In this document: piece after piece, positions 18,219-27,044 of the stretch
Numbering within the stretch: position 1 is the stretch's first letter
Layout: each line of letters starts with the position of its first letter
Assembly: GCA_946617655.1 (NCBI GenBank)
Contig: CAMOKL010000001.1
Coordinates: forward strand, 159,523 to 223,522
DNA from: Anaeroplasma sp902783745
GTDB taxonomy: Bacteria > Bacillota_I > Bacilli_A > Acholeplasmatales > Anaeroplasmataceae
Length of the DNA: 64,000 nt
Direction of reading: 5' to 3'
Program-made: the position numbers and the translations under genes
The notes under the pieces: model-generated
The model's input: the letters and a program-made list of their open reading frames with translations, nothing else
Told to the model about the DNA's origin: nothing
Database searches by the model: none

Positions 18219-19409
18219 CTACTTTACCTCCCAAAGACGGATCTTATTATTACTGTATTCTATTACAGCATCATAATCATTTTCTTTAGCATATTTAGTT
18301 GCATCCTCTAAAGAATTAAAATGACCATCAGATACTACAATGCCATCTTCTCTAAATGTTTCATTATTAATTGTTGCTGTAACAAATGAGTTTGCATCAG
18401 AATATGATAAATATTTAACCTTCTTTAAATCGATTAAATCATTTTCTAATACATATTCTGCTAAAGAATCAATCTCAAGTCCAAATCCAATATCCTCTAA
18501 ATCTTTACCAAATGATTTATAAAGTGAATCACTTCTACCACCTGATAAAACTGCTTTTTTAACCTTATCAACATAAACTTGGAAAATAATTCCAGTATAA
18601 TATTTTGCGTAAGAATAAATAGAGAAATCAAATATAACATTTGTGATATCTAAATCCTTAAGCATTATAAATATCTTCTTCAAATAATCTAATACATTAT
18701 AACTTTCTTTACCTTTAAGATTAGACATTAATGATTCAATAAATCTTAAATGTCCACCTCTTAGCATTAAATCAATTATGAATTTAGATTTATCAACATC
18801 TAATGTATCATTTAAGATTTGCTTTAATGTTACATAATCCTTTGCTTCAATTGATTCAAATAATTTTTGTTTTAAATCCTCATTAATACCAAAATCAGTA
18901 AATAATGTATCTAAGAATTTTTGACTTCCTAAATGGATTGTAAAATTATTTACATTACAAGCTTTAAGTGATTTATAAGCTAAATAGATTGCTTCAACAT
19001 CACAATATTCATTTGACTTACCAATTAATTCAATTCCTACTTGCTTGAATTGATGATTCTTTCCTTGATATAATCTTGGATATCTAAATACATCTGCAAC
19101 ATAAGAATATTTTAATACAGCATTTTCAACCTTAGGATTTGATGCAACATATCTTGCAATAGATGATGTCATATCATTTCTTAAAGCTAAAACCTCACCT
19201 TGGCGATTGATTAAATTATATAGATCTGGTTTTTGAATACCATCAAATGAAAACACATCAATGTATTCTACTTCTGGAGTTTCAATTGGTGTATATCCAT
19301 AAAGTCTATAAAGTTCATAACATCTTTTTTCAATTTCCTTTTTTGCTAAGGACTTCATACCAACTGTATCACTAAATCCTTCAGGAACATGTAGTTTATA
19401 GTTTTTCAT
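18219..19409 (-). CDS. hisZ: ATP phosphoribosyltransferase regulatory subunit HisZ
   Basis: 396-residue class II tRNA-synthetase-like protein without tRNA charging activity; it binds histidine and activates the short HisG. Motif 2-like segment (LALRNDMTSSIARY) and SGGRSD are present. I chose the ATG at 19409 because GGAGG lies 6 bases upstream; the further upstream Met does not have a site. It is the first gene of the operon. It is distinct from the true hisS at 24947-26242. I see no T-box and no convincing promoter in the 150 bases upstream. Confidence 0.93.
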   Translation of the reverse strand: MKNYKLHVPEGFSDTVGMKSLAKKEIEKRCYELYRLYGYTPIETPEVEYIDVFSFDGIQKPDLYNLINRQGEVLALRNDMTSSIARYVASNPKVENAVLKYSYVADVFRYPRLYQGKNHQFKQVGIELIGKSNEYCDVEAIYLAYKSLKACNVNNFTIHLGSQKFLDTLFTDFGINEDLKQKLFESIEAKDYVTLKQILNDTLDVDKSKFIIDLMLRGGHLRFIESLMSNLKGKESYNVLDYLKKIFIMLKDLDITNVIFDFSIYSYAKYYTGIIFQVYVDKVKKAVLSGGRSDSLYKSFGKDLEDIGFGLEIDSLAEYVLENDLIDLKKVKYLSYSDANSFVTATINNETFREDGIVVSDGHFNSLEDATKYAKENDYDAVIEYSNNKIRLWEVK

Positions 19410-19537
19410 AAAAAACCTCCACAAACTCGATTATATTTTATTTTAACATAAAATATGATAATTTTCTATAATGATACTAAATTAAAGACTAATAAATATT
19501 CAAAAGAAAACGCTTACTTTTAATTTATATTAAAAAA

Positions 19538-19546
19538 TGCTATAAT
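19538..19546 (+). promoter_or_regulatory. Extended -10 promoter of the serine protease gene
   Basis: TGC followed by TATAAT gives an extended -10 element on the plus strand. There is no clear -35 box. It is close to the start, leaving a leader of under 15 bases. Confidence 0.5.
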
Positions 19547-19561
19547 GTTTTAGGTGATAAT

Positions 19562-20311
19562 GTGAAAAAAAGAAAATTATTTCTTCTTTTATTTATAATA
19601 TTTTCAAACATTTTTATTCTATCGTCATGTAAAAATTATAACAAGCTTTATAGTGAGTTAGAAGAAAAAATCACAGATGAAATTAAAGAAAAAAATGTTA
19701 CTATTAAAGTTTCATTTAAAAGAACCAGAGTATCGGATGTTTCTTTTAGTAAAACTGCATCTGGTGTTATTATAAAAAAAGATATTAATACATACTATGT
19801 ATTAACTAACAATCATTTATTATATTCTAGTTATAACTATTATGATATTTTAATTACTGATTATTACGGTAATTATTATAATGCATTCCTATATAATGAA
19901 TCTAATGATTCAAGTTATGATTTAGCATTATTGTCATTTGAAACAGAAAATAATTTATCACCAATTGAATTCTCAAATGATAATACCTCTATAGGTGATG
20001 TTATAGCATCTATTGGTTATAAAAATGATAATTCTAACATTCTAACTTTAGGTAAATATTTAGGATTTACTAAATATGAAATACCTAATAATGTTTCAAG
20101 TGATGAATGTAATATCTCATTTGATGTTATTAAGCATACAGCATATATAAACGAAGGGTCTTCTGGTTCTATGCTTATTGATTCTAATCTTAAGTTAATT
20201 GGAATTAATTTTTCATCATCTTTAGATAACAATAACAATTATATTAATTCTTATGCCATACCAATGAATAAAATAAATGAATATTTAGAAAAAAATAATT
20301 TTATAGTTTAG
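19562..20311 (+). CDS. Lipoprotein trypsin-like serine protease
   Basis: 249-residue chymotrypsin-fold (S1-type, DegP-like) protease anchored as a lipoprotein. The lipobox LSSC gives Cys23. The putative triad is His85 in LTNNHLL, Asp120 in YDLALLSF, and Ser201 in NEGSSGSMLID. There is no PDZ domain after the catalytic domain, unlike DegP/HtrA. The start is GTG at 19562 after AGGTGATA; the ATG two bases earlier is out of frame. It is one of only two plus-strand genes in the window, divergent from hisZ. Substrate unknown; envelope protein quality control is an inference. Confidence 0.82.
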   Translation: MKKRKLFLLLFIIFSNIFILSSCKNYNKLYSELEEKITDEIKEKNVTIKVSFKRTRVSDVSFSKTASGVIIKKDINTYYVLTNNHLLYSSYNYYDILITDYYGNYYNAFLYNESNDSSYDLALLSFETENNLSPIEFSNDNTSIGDVIASIGYKNDNSNILTLGKYLGFTKYEIPNNVSSDECNISFDVIKHTAYINEGSSGSMLIDSNLKLIGINFSSSLDNNNNYINSYAIPMNKINEYLEKNNFIV

Positions 20312-20313
20312 AT

Positions 20314-20343
20314 AAAAATGCACTCGAACATGAGTGCATTTTT
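20314..20343. terminator. Bidirectional terminator between convergent genes
   Basis: A 12-bp stem (AAAAATGCACTC with GAGTGCATTTTT) and a 6-base loop with T-runs in both directions. It serves the plus-strand protease and the minus-strand rluD. Confidence 0.88.
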
Positions 20344-20344
20344 A

Positions 20345-21253
20345 TTATTTCTTAATTTCTTCTAAAGTATTTAAGAAGTTTTTAAAATATTCAGGTAATT
20401 CTGAATCAAATTCCATCCATTCACCAGTTCTAGGATGTTTAAAGCCTATAACCTTTGCGTGAAGGAACTGTCCGTCATTTCCAATTACTTTTCTTCTTCC
20501 ATATACCTTATCACCGACAAGTGGATGACCTATATATTCCATATGAACTCTTATTTGATGAGTACGTCCTGTTTCTAAAGCACATTCTACTAAAGTATAA
20601 CCTTTATAACGCTTTAAAACAGTAAAATTAGTAATTGCTTCTTTACCATCTCTAACTATTCCCATCTTTTTTCTGTCCATAGGATCTCTTCCTATTGGTG
20701 CATTAATTCGTCCTTTATCTTCTTGGAATTCACCATAAACTAATGCCCAATATCTTCTTTTACAAGTATGTTCCTTTAATTGATTTGTTAAAGATAATGA
20801 AGCATTATCATTTTTTGCAATCATTAAAAGTCCTGATGTATCCTTATCAATTCTATGTACAATACCTGGTCTTATTACACCATTAATCGTTGATAAATTA
20901 TCAAGTTCTGCTAACAAGCCATTAACAAGTGTATCAGAATTATTACCAGCACCAGGATGTACTGTTAAACCTTTTGGCTTATTGATAATTGCAACATCAT
21001 CATCCTCATAAACGATATCTAAATCCATCTTTTTAGGTTCAATATCTAATTCTTTAGCTTCAACATCTAATATTGTAATAACATCATTTTCTTTTGCTTT
21101 AGTTGATGCTTTAAATGTATTACCATTCAATAAGATATTTCCATCTTCTATTAACTTTAGAATTGCTGTTCTAGTTTTATCTTTTAATAATTCAACTAAA
21201 ACCTTATCAATTCTTTGACCTACATAATCTTTAGTTATTTTAATTTCTGTCAT
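20345..21253 (-). CDS. rluD: RluD-type 23S rRNA pseudouridine synthase
   Basis: 302-residue RluA/RluD family enzyme. An N-terminal S4 RNA-binding domain (about 13-70) is followed by the catalytic domain with HRIDKDTSGL, Asp136 being the nucleophile. It modifies uridines in large-subunit rRNA, although the exact site cannot be read from sequence. It overlaps lspA by 14 bases, the usual Firmicutes pairing. Confidence 0.93.
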   Translation of the reverse strand: MTEIKITKDYVGQRIDKVLVELLKDKTRTAILKLIEDGNILLNGNTFKASTKAKENDVITILDVEAKELDIEPKKMDLDIVYEDDDVAIINKPKGLTVHPGAGNNSDTLVNGLLAELDNLSTINGVIRPGIVHRIDKDTSGLLMIAKNDNASLSLTNQLKEHTCKRRYWALVYGEFQEDKGRINAPIGRDPMDRKKMGIVRDGKEAITNFTVLKRYKGYTLVECALETGRTHQIRVHMEYIGHPLVGDKVYGRRKVIGNDGQFLHAKVIGFKHPRTGEWMEFDSELPEYFKNFLNTLEEIKK

Positions 21254-21764
21254 CTACTTTATCCTCAACTTTATTACTCTTAAAATAATCTATGATTATT
21301 TCAAGTACTAAAAGACAAAGACCTGTTACTAAAAAGAAATCAGCAACATTAAATGTTGTAGAACCGAATTCAAAATGAATCATATCAACAACGCCTTGTC
21401 TTAAATTTATATTGAAATATCTATATAAAATAGTTAAAAATCTATCAAATAGATTACCAACACATCCAGCTAATGCAAATGTAAATGCAAAGCTTCTTAA
21501 TGTCTTCTTTTTCCAATCATTTTTTAAAACAAAATAACCTAAAACTATTGTTGCAACAAATGATACAACAGTTAATAAAATAATACCTGCTCCCTCATCT
21601 AAAAAACTCCATGCCATACCAGGGTTATATTGCTTTTGAATAGTTAGGAAACCAGGAATTAGATTAATTCCTTCGCTTGTAACATATAATTCTGTTAAAT
21701 ATTTAGTTAGTTGGTCTAAAAAGTATACTATAAAAAATACTATACCTGTTATTATAAAATTCAT
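21240..21764 (-). CDS. lspA: Lipoprotein signal peptidase LspA
   Basis: 174-residue integral membrane aspartyl protease with four hydrophobic segments. Catalytic Asp107 is in GNLFDR and Asp142 in NVADFF. It cleaves signal peptides of prolipoproteins such as those encoded at 1-3036 and 19562. The substrate-loop motif reads YNPGMAWS, a mild variant of the usual NxGAAFS. Confidence 0.95.
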   Translation of the reverse strand: MNFIITGIVFFIVYFLDQLTKYLTELYVTSEGINLIPGFLTIQKQYNPGMAWSFLDEGAGIILLTVVSFVATIVLGYFVLKNDWKKKTLRSFAFTFALAGCVGNLFDRFLTILYRYFNINLRQGVVDMIHFEFGSTTFNVADFFLVTGLCLLVLEIIIDYFKSNKVEDKVDDRN

Positions 21765-22126
21765 TAAAATACTCCTATCATAAACATTATTAACATAATT
21801 ATATAAATAAATGTTGCAATAATTACTATATCAAAAAGATAAATTTTATATAAACCTTTAACTCTTCCTTTTGATATTCCATTATAATATAACACTAATG
21901 TTACAAAGATTGAAATTAAAATTAATGTTGCAATTAAAAATACATAAAGCTTAATTAGTTTTTGATCTAATATTGCAAGATTAACTATTATACCTATAAA
22001 ACCTATAACAGTTAATAATCCAAATAAGAAAGAGAATAAAAATGTTATTATTTTTGTTCTCTTTAATACCTTTAGATTATCAACCTCATTCATCTTTTCT
22101 TGGATAGCATCTAATAATTTTTTCAT
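21764..22126 (-). CDS. Small membrane protein, unknown
   Basis: 120-residue protein with three predicted membrane helices (about 28-56, 60-85 and 92-118) after a charged 25-residue N-terminus. No family recognised. It shares a one-base stop/start overlap with lspA and a 4-base overlap with the gene upstream, so it is translated as part of this run. Confidence 0.75.
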   Translation of the reverse strand: MKKLLDAIQEKMNEVDNLKVLKRTKIITFLFSFLFGLLTVIGFIGIIVNLAILDQKLIKLYVFLIATLILISIFVTLVLYYNGISKGRVKGLYKIYLFDIVIIATFIYIIMLIMFMIGVF

Positions 22127-23154
22127 ATATCAAGCGCCTCCAAATAATCAATTGCATCGCTAAAATATTTAATTTCAACTAAACGCATTTTTTCATGACC
22201 TTTTGTTGCTAGATATGCTTCATAAGCGTCATTATAATTACCACTTACACATAAAAATATATCAACATTATTATCTAAGGCTGTAGGTACTTTTTCTTTT
22301 ATACCACCAATTACACCAATGCTACCATCATATGAAATAGTACCTGTACCTGCAATAGATAAGCCATGAGTTAAATCTTCTGGGACAAGCTGATTATAAA
22401 TAGATAATGATTGTAATAATCCACCTGATGGACCACCTACATTACTACCATTTATTTTTAAACTTGGTGTTGTACTTTTAATACTATAATAATCCGAATA
22501 ACCAAATTTAAAAGTATCTTCAGGGATAACATCAATTATTTCACCATTTCTTTCGATACTAAATATATCACCATTAGAGTAATTATCTTTTAAATTACTA
22601 AAGAATTGTCTATAGCTATCCTCATTTTCTGATGTTGCTTTTATAACATTATCACTTGATCTTACTTTTTTAATTAAATCACCTGTTCTAAATATACAAT
22701 CGCTTGGGTAAAAATATGTAACCATATATCCATCAAATGAATAATCAATTGAAATATCTAATTCAGGATGCTTGTATATGGCATAATTATATGCAGTTAT
22801 AATTGATTTATAAACAGATGAATCATATTGAATCTTAGAGCTTTGATAATATTGATTTTCTGTCATTGATTGAACAACATCAGATTTTTCATCTATTTCC
22901 ATTGTTTTAGGATTAAGTGATGCAATAAAATTCATAAATAATGTTGTACCTTCTATATCTTGAACATAAATTGTTTGAAATTTACCTTCTTCTTTATAGT
23001 TTGTATCAACATCAACTATGTTACTAAAATCAGTAACTCCACCTTTAGTTAATATATATTTATTTGTTCTATAAGTTGTTAAAATCAATAAGGGAATATT
23101 AATTGCTAAAACTATTACGAAATAATACCAATATTTTTTTAATAAATAAAGCAT
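22123..23154 (-). CDS. Membrane-anchored PDZ/Lon-type serine protease (YlbL/SepM-like)
   Basis: 343-residue protein with one N-terminal membrane helix (about 8-27), a PDZ-like region (about 140-205) and a C-terminal Lon-type (S16) protease domain. Ser243 lies in GGPSGG and Lys286 in GGIKEK, the 43-residue spacing seen in Lon. The domain order matches YlbL/SepM of Firmicutes, which cut extracellular or membrane substrates. The residue count between Ser and Lys is read directly; the substrate is not known. Confidence 0.88.
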   Translation of the reverse strand: MLYLLKKYWYYFVIVLAINIPLLILTTYRTNKYILTKGGVTDFSNIVDVDTNYKEEGKFQTIYVQDIEGTTLFMNFIASLNPKTMEIDEKSDVVQSMTENQYYQSSKIQYDSSVYKSIITAYNYAIYKHPELDISIDYSFDGYMVTYFYPSDCIFRTGDLIKKVRSSDNVIKATSENEDSYRQFFSNLKDNYSNGDIFSIERNGEIIDVIPEDTFKFGYSDYYSIKSTTPSLKINGSNVGGPSGGLLQSLSIYNQLVPEDLTHGLSIAGTGTISYDGSIGVIGGIKEKVPTALDNNVDIFLCVSGNYNDAYEAYLATKGHEKMRLVEIKYFSDAIDYLEALDI

Positions 23155-23618
23155 TATTCCTCACTTCTAATTTCTAAAGAAATTTCCTTCATTTTTTCGT
23201 ATGTTACTCCTGCGGCATCAAGCATTCTTTTTGATGCTAAATCAGAATCAGTACCATCATATTTATCATTCATATAAACAATGTGCTTAATACCTGATTG
23301 TATTATCAATTTAGCACATTCATTACATGGAAAAAGTGATACATATAATGTTGATCCTTTTAAGTTTCTTGTAGAATTTAAAATCGCATTTGCTTCAGCA
23401 TGGACAACATATGGATACTTGTTGTCTAAATAACTATTTCCCTTTCCCCACGGGAAGATATTATCATCACATCCACGTGGGAATCCATTATAGCCAATAC
23501 CAATTATTCTTTTATCATCATTAATAATACAAGCTCCAACTTGTGTATTTGGGTCCTTACTTCTTTTTGCAGATAGTAAGGCAACCCCCATAAAATATTC
23601 ATCCCATGAAATGTGCAT
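23154..23618 (-). CDS. comEB: dCMP deaminase (ComEB-like)
   Basis: 154-residue zinc-dependent cytidine/deoxycytidylate deaminase. The zinc site is His73 and Glu75 in HAEANA, with Cys98 and Cys101 in PCNEC. It supplies dUMP for thymidylate synthesis. Extra conserved cysteines and histidines around 50-60 fit the dCMP deaminase subgroup. Full length. Confidence 0.92.
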   Translation of the reverse strand: MHISWDEYFMGVALLSAKRSKDPNTQVGACIINDDKRIIGIGYNGFPRGCDDNIFPWGKGNSYLDNKYPYVVHAEANAILNSTRNLKGSTLYVSLFPCNECAKLIIQSGIKHIVYMNDKYDGTDSDLASKRMLDAAGVTYEKMKEISLEIRSEE

Positions 23619-23635
23619 AATATCACCTCAAAAAA

Positions 23636-24937
23636 TTATGGATTTAATCTATCTGGTCCACGGAATATGAACATTGCGTCCTTAATTCCTTCGTTGAATA
23701 AAATCATTGTGATTCTATCAACACCAATACCAAATCCTCCATGAGGAGGGCAACCGTATTTAAAGAAGTCTAAATAGAACTTAACATCATTAACTAAGCC
23801 CTTTTCAGTAGCTTGCTTCTTTAAAATTTCATATCTATGTTCACGTTGAGCACCAGTTGTAATTTCACAACCCTTCCAAATTAGGTCATAACCACATGGT
23901 ACTCCCTTTTCATCACGCATATGATAGAATGCACGAACATCCTTTGAATATCCAGTAATGAATAAGAATTCATGTCCAAACATATCTTTTGAAAGCTTTT
24001 CTACTAATCTTTCACCTTCAGTTGTAAGGTCACCCTTTTCTTCTTCAGGTACCTTATAGCCATATCTCTTTTCTAATTCATCATATACATCATGTAAATC
24101 CATTACAGGGAAAGGTAATGTAGGTACTACAACATCAATATCATATACCTTCTTAATTTCATCACCATATTTTTCCTTAACGCACTTTAATGCATATGCA
24201 AGCATTTCTTCTTCCATCTTCATAACATCTTTATAAGATTCAATATATGAGAATTCTAAATCTAGACCTGTAAATTCAGTTGCATGCTTTCTTGATGCAA
24301 ACTTTTCTGCTCTAAATACAGGACCTGTTTCATAAATACGTTCAAATCCTGCTGCCATAGCCATTTGCTTATAGAACTGAGGAGATTGTGCTAAGAATGC
24401 ATTACGATCAAAATAATCTACCTTAAATACACCAGCACCTGATTCTGATTCAGTACCAATTAGCTTTGGTGAATGAATTTCAATAAAATCATTTTTATTT
24501 AAGAATTCACGACATGAATTAACAAATAAAGATTGAGTTTTAAACATTAATGTATTCTTATCAGTTCTTAAATCAATCCATCTATAGTCAAGTCTCATAT
24601 CGATGTTTGTTTCTTCACCCTTAGGTGCAACAATTGGGTTTGGAGCTGCAACTGATAATACATTTATCATATCAGGATACATTTCCATACCATTTAATTT
24701 AACATATTCAGATGCCATAATTACGCCTTCTGCCTCAATTACAGAATCTGGTGTAATAGATGCTAAAACATCTTCCATTTCAGGATGCTTTGCTTTTTCA
24801 ATTGTAATTTGAAGTTTTCCTGATACATCCTTTAAAACGATAAAGCACATTGATTTCTTATTTCTAATATTTTCAACGAAACCAGCTACTTTATTTACTT
24901 CACCTAATTTAATATTTTTAATATTAACTCTTTTCAT
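23636..24937 (-). CDS. aspS: Aspartyl-tRNA synthetase, archaeal/eukaryal type
   Basis: 433-residue class IIb synthetase. The N-terminal OB-fold anticodon-binding domain covers about 1-100. The catalytic domain follows, with motif 2 (GPVFRAEKFASRKHATEF) and motif 3 (GFGIGVDRITMIL). It lacks the GAD insertion and the roughly 590-residue length of bacterial AspRS, and matches the archaeal-type enzyme (often non-discriminating, charging tRNA-Asp and tRNA-Asn). It lies 9 bases after hisS under the shared T-box. If non-discriminating, a GatCAB amidotransferase is needed; none is in this window. Confidence 0.93.
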   Translation of the reverse strand: MKRVNIKNIKLGEVNKVAGFVENIRNKKSMCFIVLKDVSGKLQITIEKAKHPEMEDVLASITPDSVIEAEGVIMASEYVKLNGMEMYPDMINVLSVAAPNPIVAPKGEETNIDMRLDYRWIDLRTDKNTLMFKTQSLFVNSCREFLNKNDFIEIHSPKLIGTESESGAGVFKVDYFDRNAFLAQSPQFYKQMAMAAGFERIYETGPVFRAEKFASRKHATEFTGLDLEFSYIESYKDVMKMEEEMLAYALKCVKEKYGDEIKKVYDIDVVVPTLPFPVMDLHDVYDELEKRYGYKVPEEEKGDLTTEGERLVEKLSKDMFGHEFLFITGYSKDVRAFYHMRDEKGVPCGYDLIWKGCEITTGAQREHRYEILKKQATEKGLVNDVKFYLDFFKYGCPPHGGFGIGVDRITMILFNEGIKDAMFIFRGPDRLNP

Positions 24938-24946
24938 ATTAACTCC

Positions 24947-26242
24947 TTATTTATTACAACCACTACAATGTGATTGTTGATTTACTTTAGATAAAATATA
25001 ATTATATACTTCCTCAATATTAATTGTTTCTTGAGTATCTAATGTATTATCCTTAATATTAATCTTACCTTCATTTAATTCATTATCACCAAGTATTAAA
25101 GTGAATAATGCATTATTTAAGTCAGCCTTCTTAAATTGGCTCTTTAAGCTTCCTTCCTTATAATCCATTTCACAAGAAAGTCCACCAATTCTACAAACAT
25201 TAATTGTCTTTAAGCAAGCCATTTCAGCCTTCTTGCCTAACGCAATAAAGTAAGCATGGATTTGTTCTTTTGGTTGTAAATTCTTACCTGCAAAATCTGC
25301 AGCCATAATTAATCTTTCAACACCAAATGCCATACCAACACCTGGAGTTTGTGGTCCACCTAAATCAGATATAAGCTTATTATATCTTCCTCCACCACCA
25401 ATAACATTTTGTGCACCAAATTCTGGAATATTAACTACTAATTCAAATACAGTATCAGAATAATAATCTAATCCTCTTACTAAATTATCATCAATAACGT
25501 ACTTTAAGCCTTGATTATCTAATGCTTCAAGTACAGTATTAAATCTTTCCTTTGAAACATCATTTAAATATTCATTAATCTTAGGTGCACTCTTAAAGAA
25601 GTCCTTATCATGGTCAACCTTGCAATCTAAAATTCTTAATGGATTCTTGTCTAATCTATTTAGACAATCTTCACATAAGCAATCTTTATATTTAGTAAAG
25701 TGTTTTACTAAAACCTCTCTATATTTATTTCTTGATTTTTCATCACCTAATGTATTAATTTTAACTGAAACATCCTTTAATCCTAATGCTCTTATTAAAG
25801 ATGCACCTAAAGAAATAACTTCAGCATCAAGTAATGGATTATCACTACCTAAAGCTTCAACACCAAATTGATTGAATTGACGATTTCTACCTTTTTGAGG
25901 ACGTTCATATCTAAACATAGGTCCCATATAGAATAATTTTGTTACAGAATTATTAACATAAAGCTTATTTTCAATATAAGCTCTTGCAACACCTGCAGTA
26001 CCTTCAGGTCTTAAAGTTATTCCTCTATCACTTCTATCTTTAAAATCATATGTTTCTTTTGTTACCATATCAGATGTATCATTAACATCTCTATGGAAAA
26101 CATCAGAAGATTCAAAAATAGGTGTTCTAATTTCTTTATAATTATATAGCTTGCAAACCTTTCTTACTGTTGATTCAAGCTTTTCCCATTTACCAGATTC
26201 ACCAGGTAATACATCATATGTCCCTTTTGGTTTAGTAATCAT
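24947..26242 (-). CDS. hisS: Histidyl-tRNA synthetase
   Basis: 431-residue class II synthetase. Motif 1 region KGTYDVLPGE, motif 2 (TLRPEGTAGVARAY, FRYERPQKGRNRQFNQFG), the HisA signature (LVRGLDYYS) and GGGRYNKLI are present, with a C-terminal anticodon-binding domain. The ATG at 26242 has GGAGG 8 bases upstream; an earlier in-frame Met lacks a site. It ends in a Cys-containing tail (HCSGCNK), slightly unusual. Controlled by the T-box at 26802-27006. Confidence 0.96.
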   Translation of the reverse strand: MITKPKGTYDVLPGESGKWEKLESTVRKVCKLYNYKEIRTPIFESSDVFHRDVNDTSDMVTKETYDFKDRSDRGITLRPEGTAGVARAYIENKLYVNNSVTKLFYMGPMFRYERPQKGRNRQFNQFGVEALGSDNPLLDAEVISLGASLIRALGLKDVSVKINTLGDEKSRNKYREVLVKHFTKYKDCLCEDCLNRLDKNPLRILDCKVDHDKDFFKSAPKINEYLNDVSKERFNTVLEALDNQGLKYVIDDNLVRGLDYYSDTVFELVVNIPEFGAQNVIGGGGRYNKLISDLGGPQTPGVGMAFGVERLIMAADFAGKNLQPKEQIHAYFIALGKKAEMACLKTINVCRIGGLSCEMDYKEGSLKSQFKKADLNNALFTLILGDNELNEGKINIKDNTLDTQETINIEEVYNYILSKVNQQSHCSGCNK

Positions 26243-26243
26243 T

Positions 26244-26786
26244 TTAATCCTCCATATATTCATGCTTATAAATTGAATAATATTTAGCTATATCATCACC
26301 ATAATTTAGATGACATATCTCTTCATATTCATATACTAGTCCTAAGCTTTTAATTAAATTAAGCGATCTTTCGTTTCTTAAAGATGAACCAATCTTAACC
26401 TTATCACATTCCAAATCAAAGAATGCAACATCAATTGCCTTTTTTAAGCAACGTTTCATAATCCCCATACCCCAAAATTTTCTATCTAAAAAATAGCCTA
26501 TTTCAATTTCATTTTGATTCTTATCGTAGGTATGGTAATCAATTACTCCAATCATTACATCACCATAATATATTGCATATCCTGGTGGTAACCCTAAATC
26601 GCAACGCTTAAGATAAATATTATTGATGATAAGTTTAGCTTCATTAATACTTAAAAGTGGTCCCCAGTTAAGGTAACTACACATTTCTTTATCTCTTCCG
26701 ATTACAAATAATCCTTTATAATCAGATTGAGTTATTTCCTTTAAAGTGAATTTATTAACTTTAACTTCCTTAAGTGTAGTTTTCAT
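26244..26786 (-). CDS. GNAT-family N-acetyltransferase
   Basis: 180-residue acetyltransferase of the RimJ/RimL-like branch. Strand IEIGYFLDRKFWGMGIM carries the acetyl-CoA-binding loop, followed by the ERSLNLIKSLGL motif typical of the family C-terminus. Unusually it is the first gene after the T-box and directly in front of hisS. The acceptor (protein N-terminus, amino acid derivative or drug) cannot be told. Confidence 0.82.
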   Translation of the reverse strand: MKTTLKEVKVNKFTLKEITQSDYKGLFVIGRDKEMCSYLNWGPLLSINEAKLIINNIYLKRCDLGLPPGYAIYYGDVMIGVIDYHTYDKNQNEIEIGYFLDRKFWGMGIMKRCLKKAIDVAFFDLECDKVKIGSSLRNERSLNLIKSLGLVYEYEEICHLNYGDDIAKYYSIYKHEYMED

Positions 26787-26801
26787 AATCCCTCTTTAAA
26801 T

Positions 26802-27006
26802 AAAAAAACGCCCTTATAAATATAAGGACGATAATATCGTGGTGCCACCTTACTTCAGCAGAGCTCTCATTAATGTTAACGCCATTATACGTCCTTTTTT
26901 AGAGGAATTCCGAAGTGTCATAGATAAGTCTACATAGATATTCGCACCAACCATATCTTCTCTTAAATGAATCAACAAACCTAATTCTTCATCATCAATT
27001 TATACA
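26802..27006 (-). promoter_or_regulatory. T-box leader controlling GNAT-hisS-aspS
   Basis: On the minus strand the conserved T-box sequence AAGGTGGCACCACG (26838-26851) is followed by a terminator (CGCCCTTATA with TATAAGGACG, 26809-26830, then seven Ts). The distal Stem I loop GGTTGGTGCGA (26942-26952) is canonical and closed by GATAT/ATATC. The likely specifier region holds GACAC (26915-26919), in which GAC (Asp) and CAC (His) overlap, fitting the downstream hisS and aspS. Promoter at 27013-27041. Element 0.9; exact specifier 0.5. Confidence 0.88.
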
Positions 27007-27012
27007 TTAAAA

Positions 27013-27041
27013 ATTTTAACATTTTAGTCTATAAATTTCAA
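27013..27041 (-). promoter_or_regulatory. Promoter of the T-box operon
   Basis: TTGAAA and TAAAAT separated by 17 bases on the minus strand, immediately after the stop of the unknown gene 27045-28151. Confidence 0.65.
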
Positions 27042-27044
27042 GTA

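Noticed and set aside
18219..19409. A second histidyl-tRNA synthetase
   Set aside because: The gene lies next to short-form hisG and lacks the full synthetase signatures; it is HisZ. The real hisS is at 24947-26242.
19410..19537. T-box or histidine leader attenuator in front of hisZ
   Set aside because: There is no AGGGTGG-type motif, no terminator hairpin and no run of His codons in a small leader frame.
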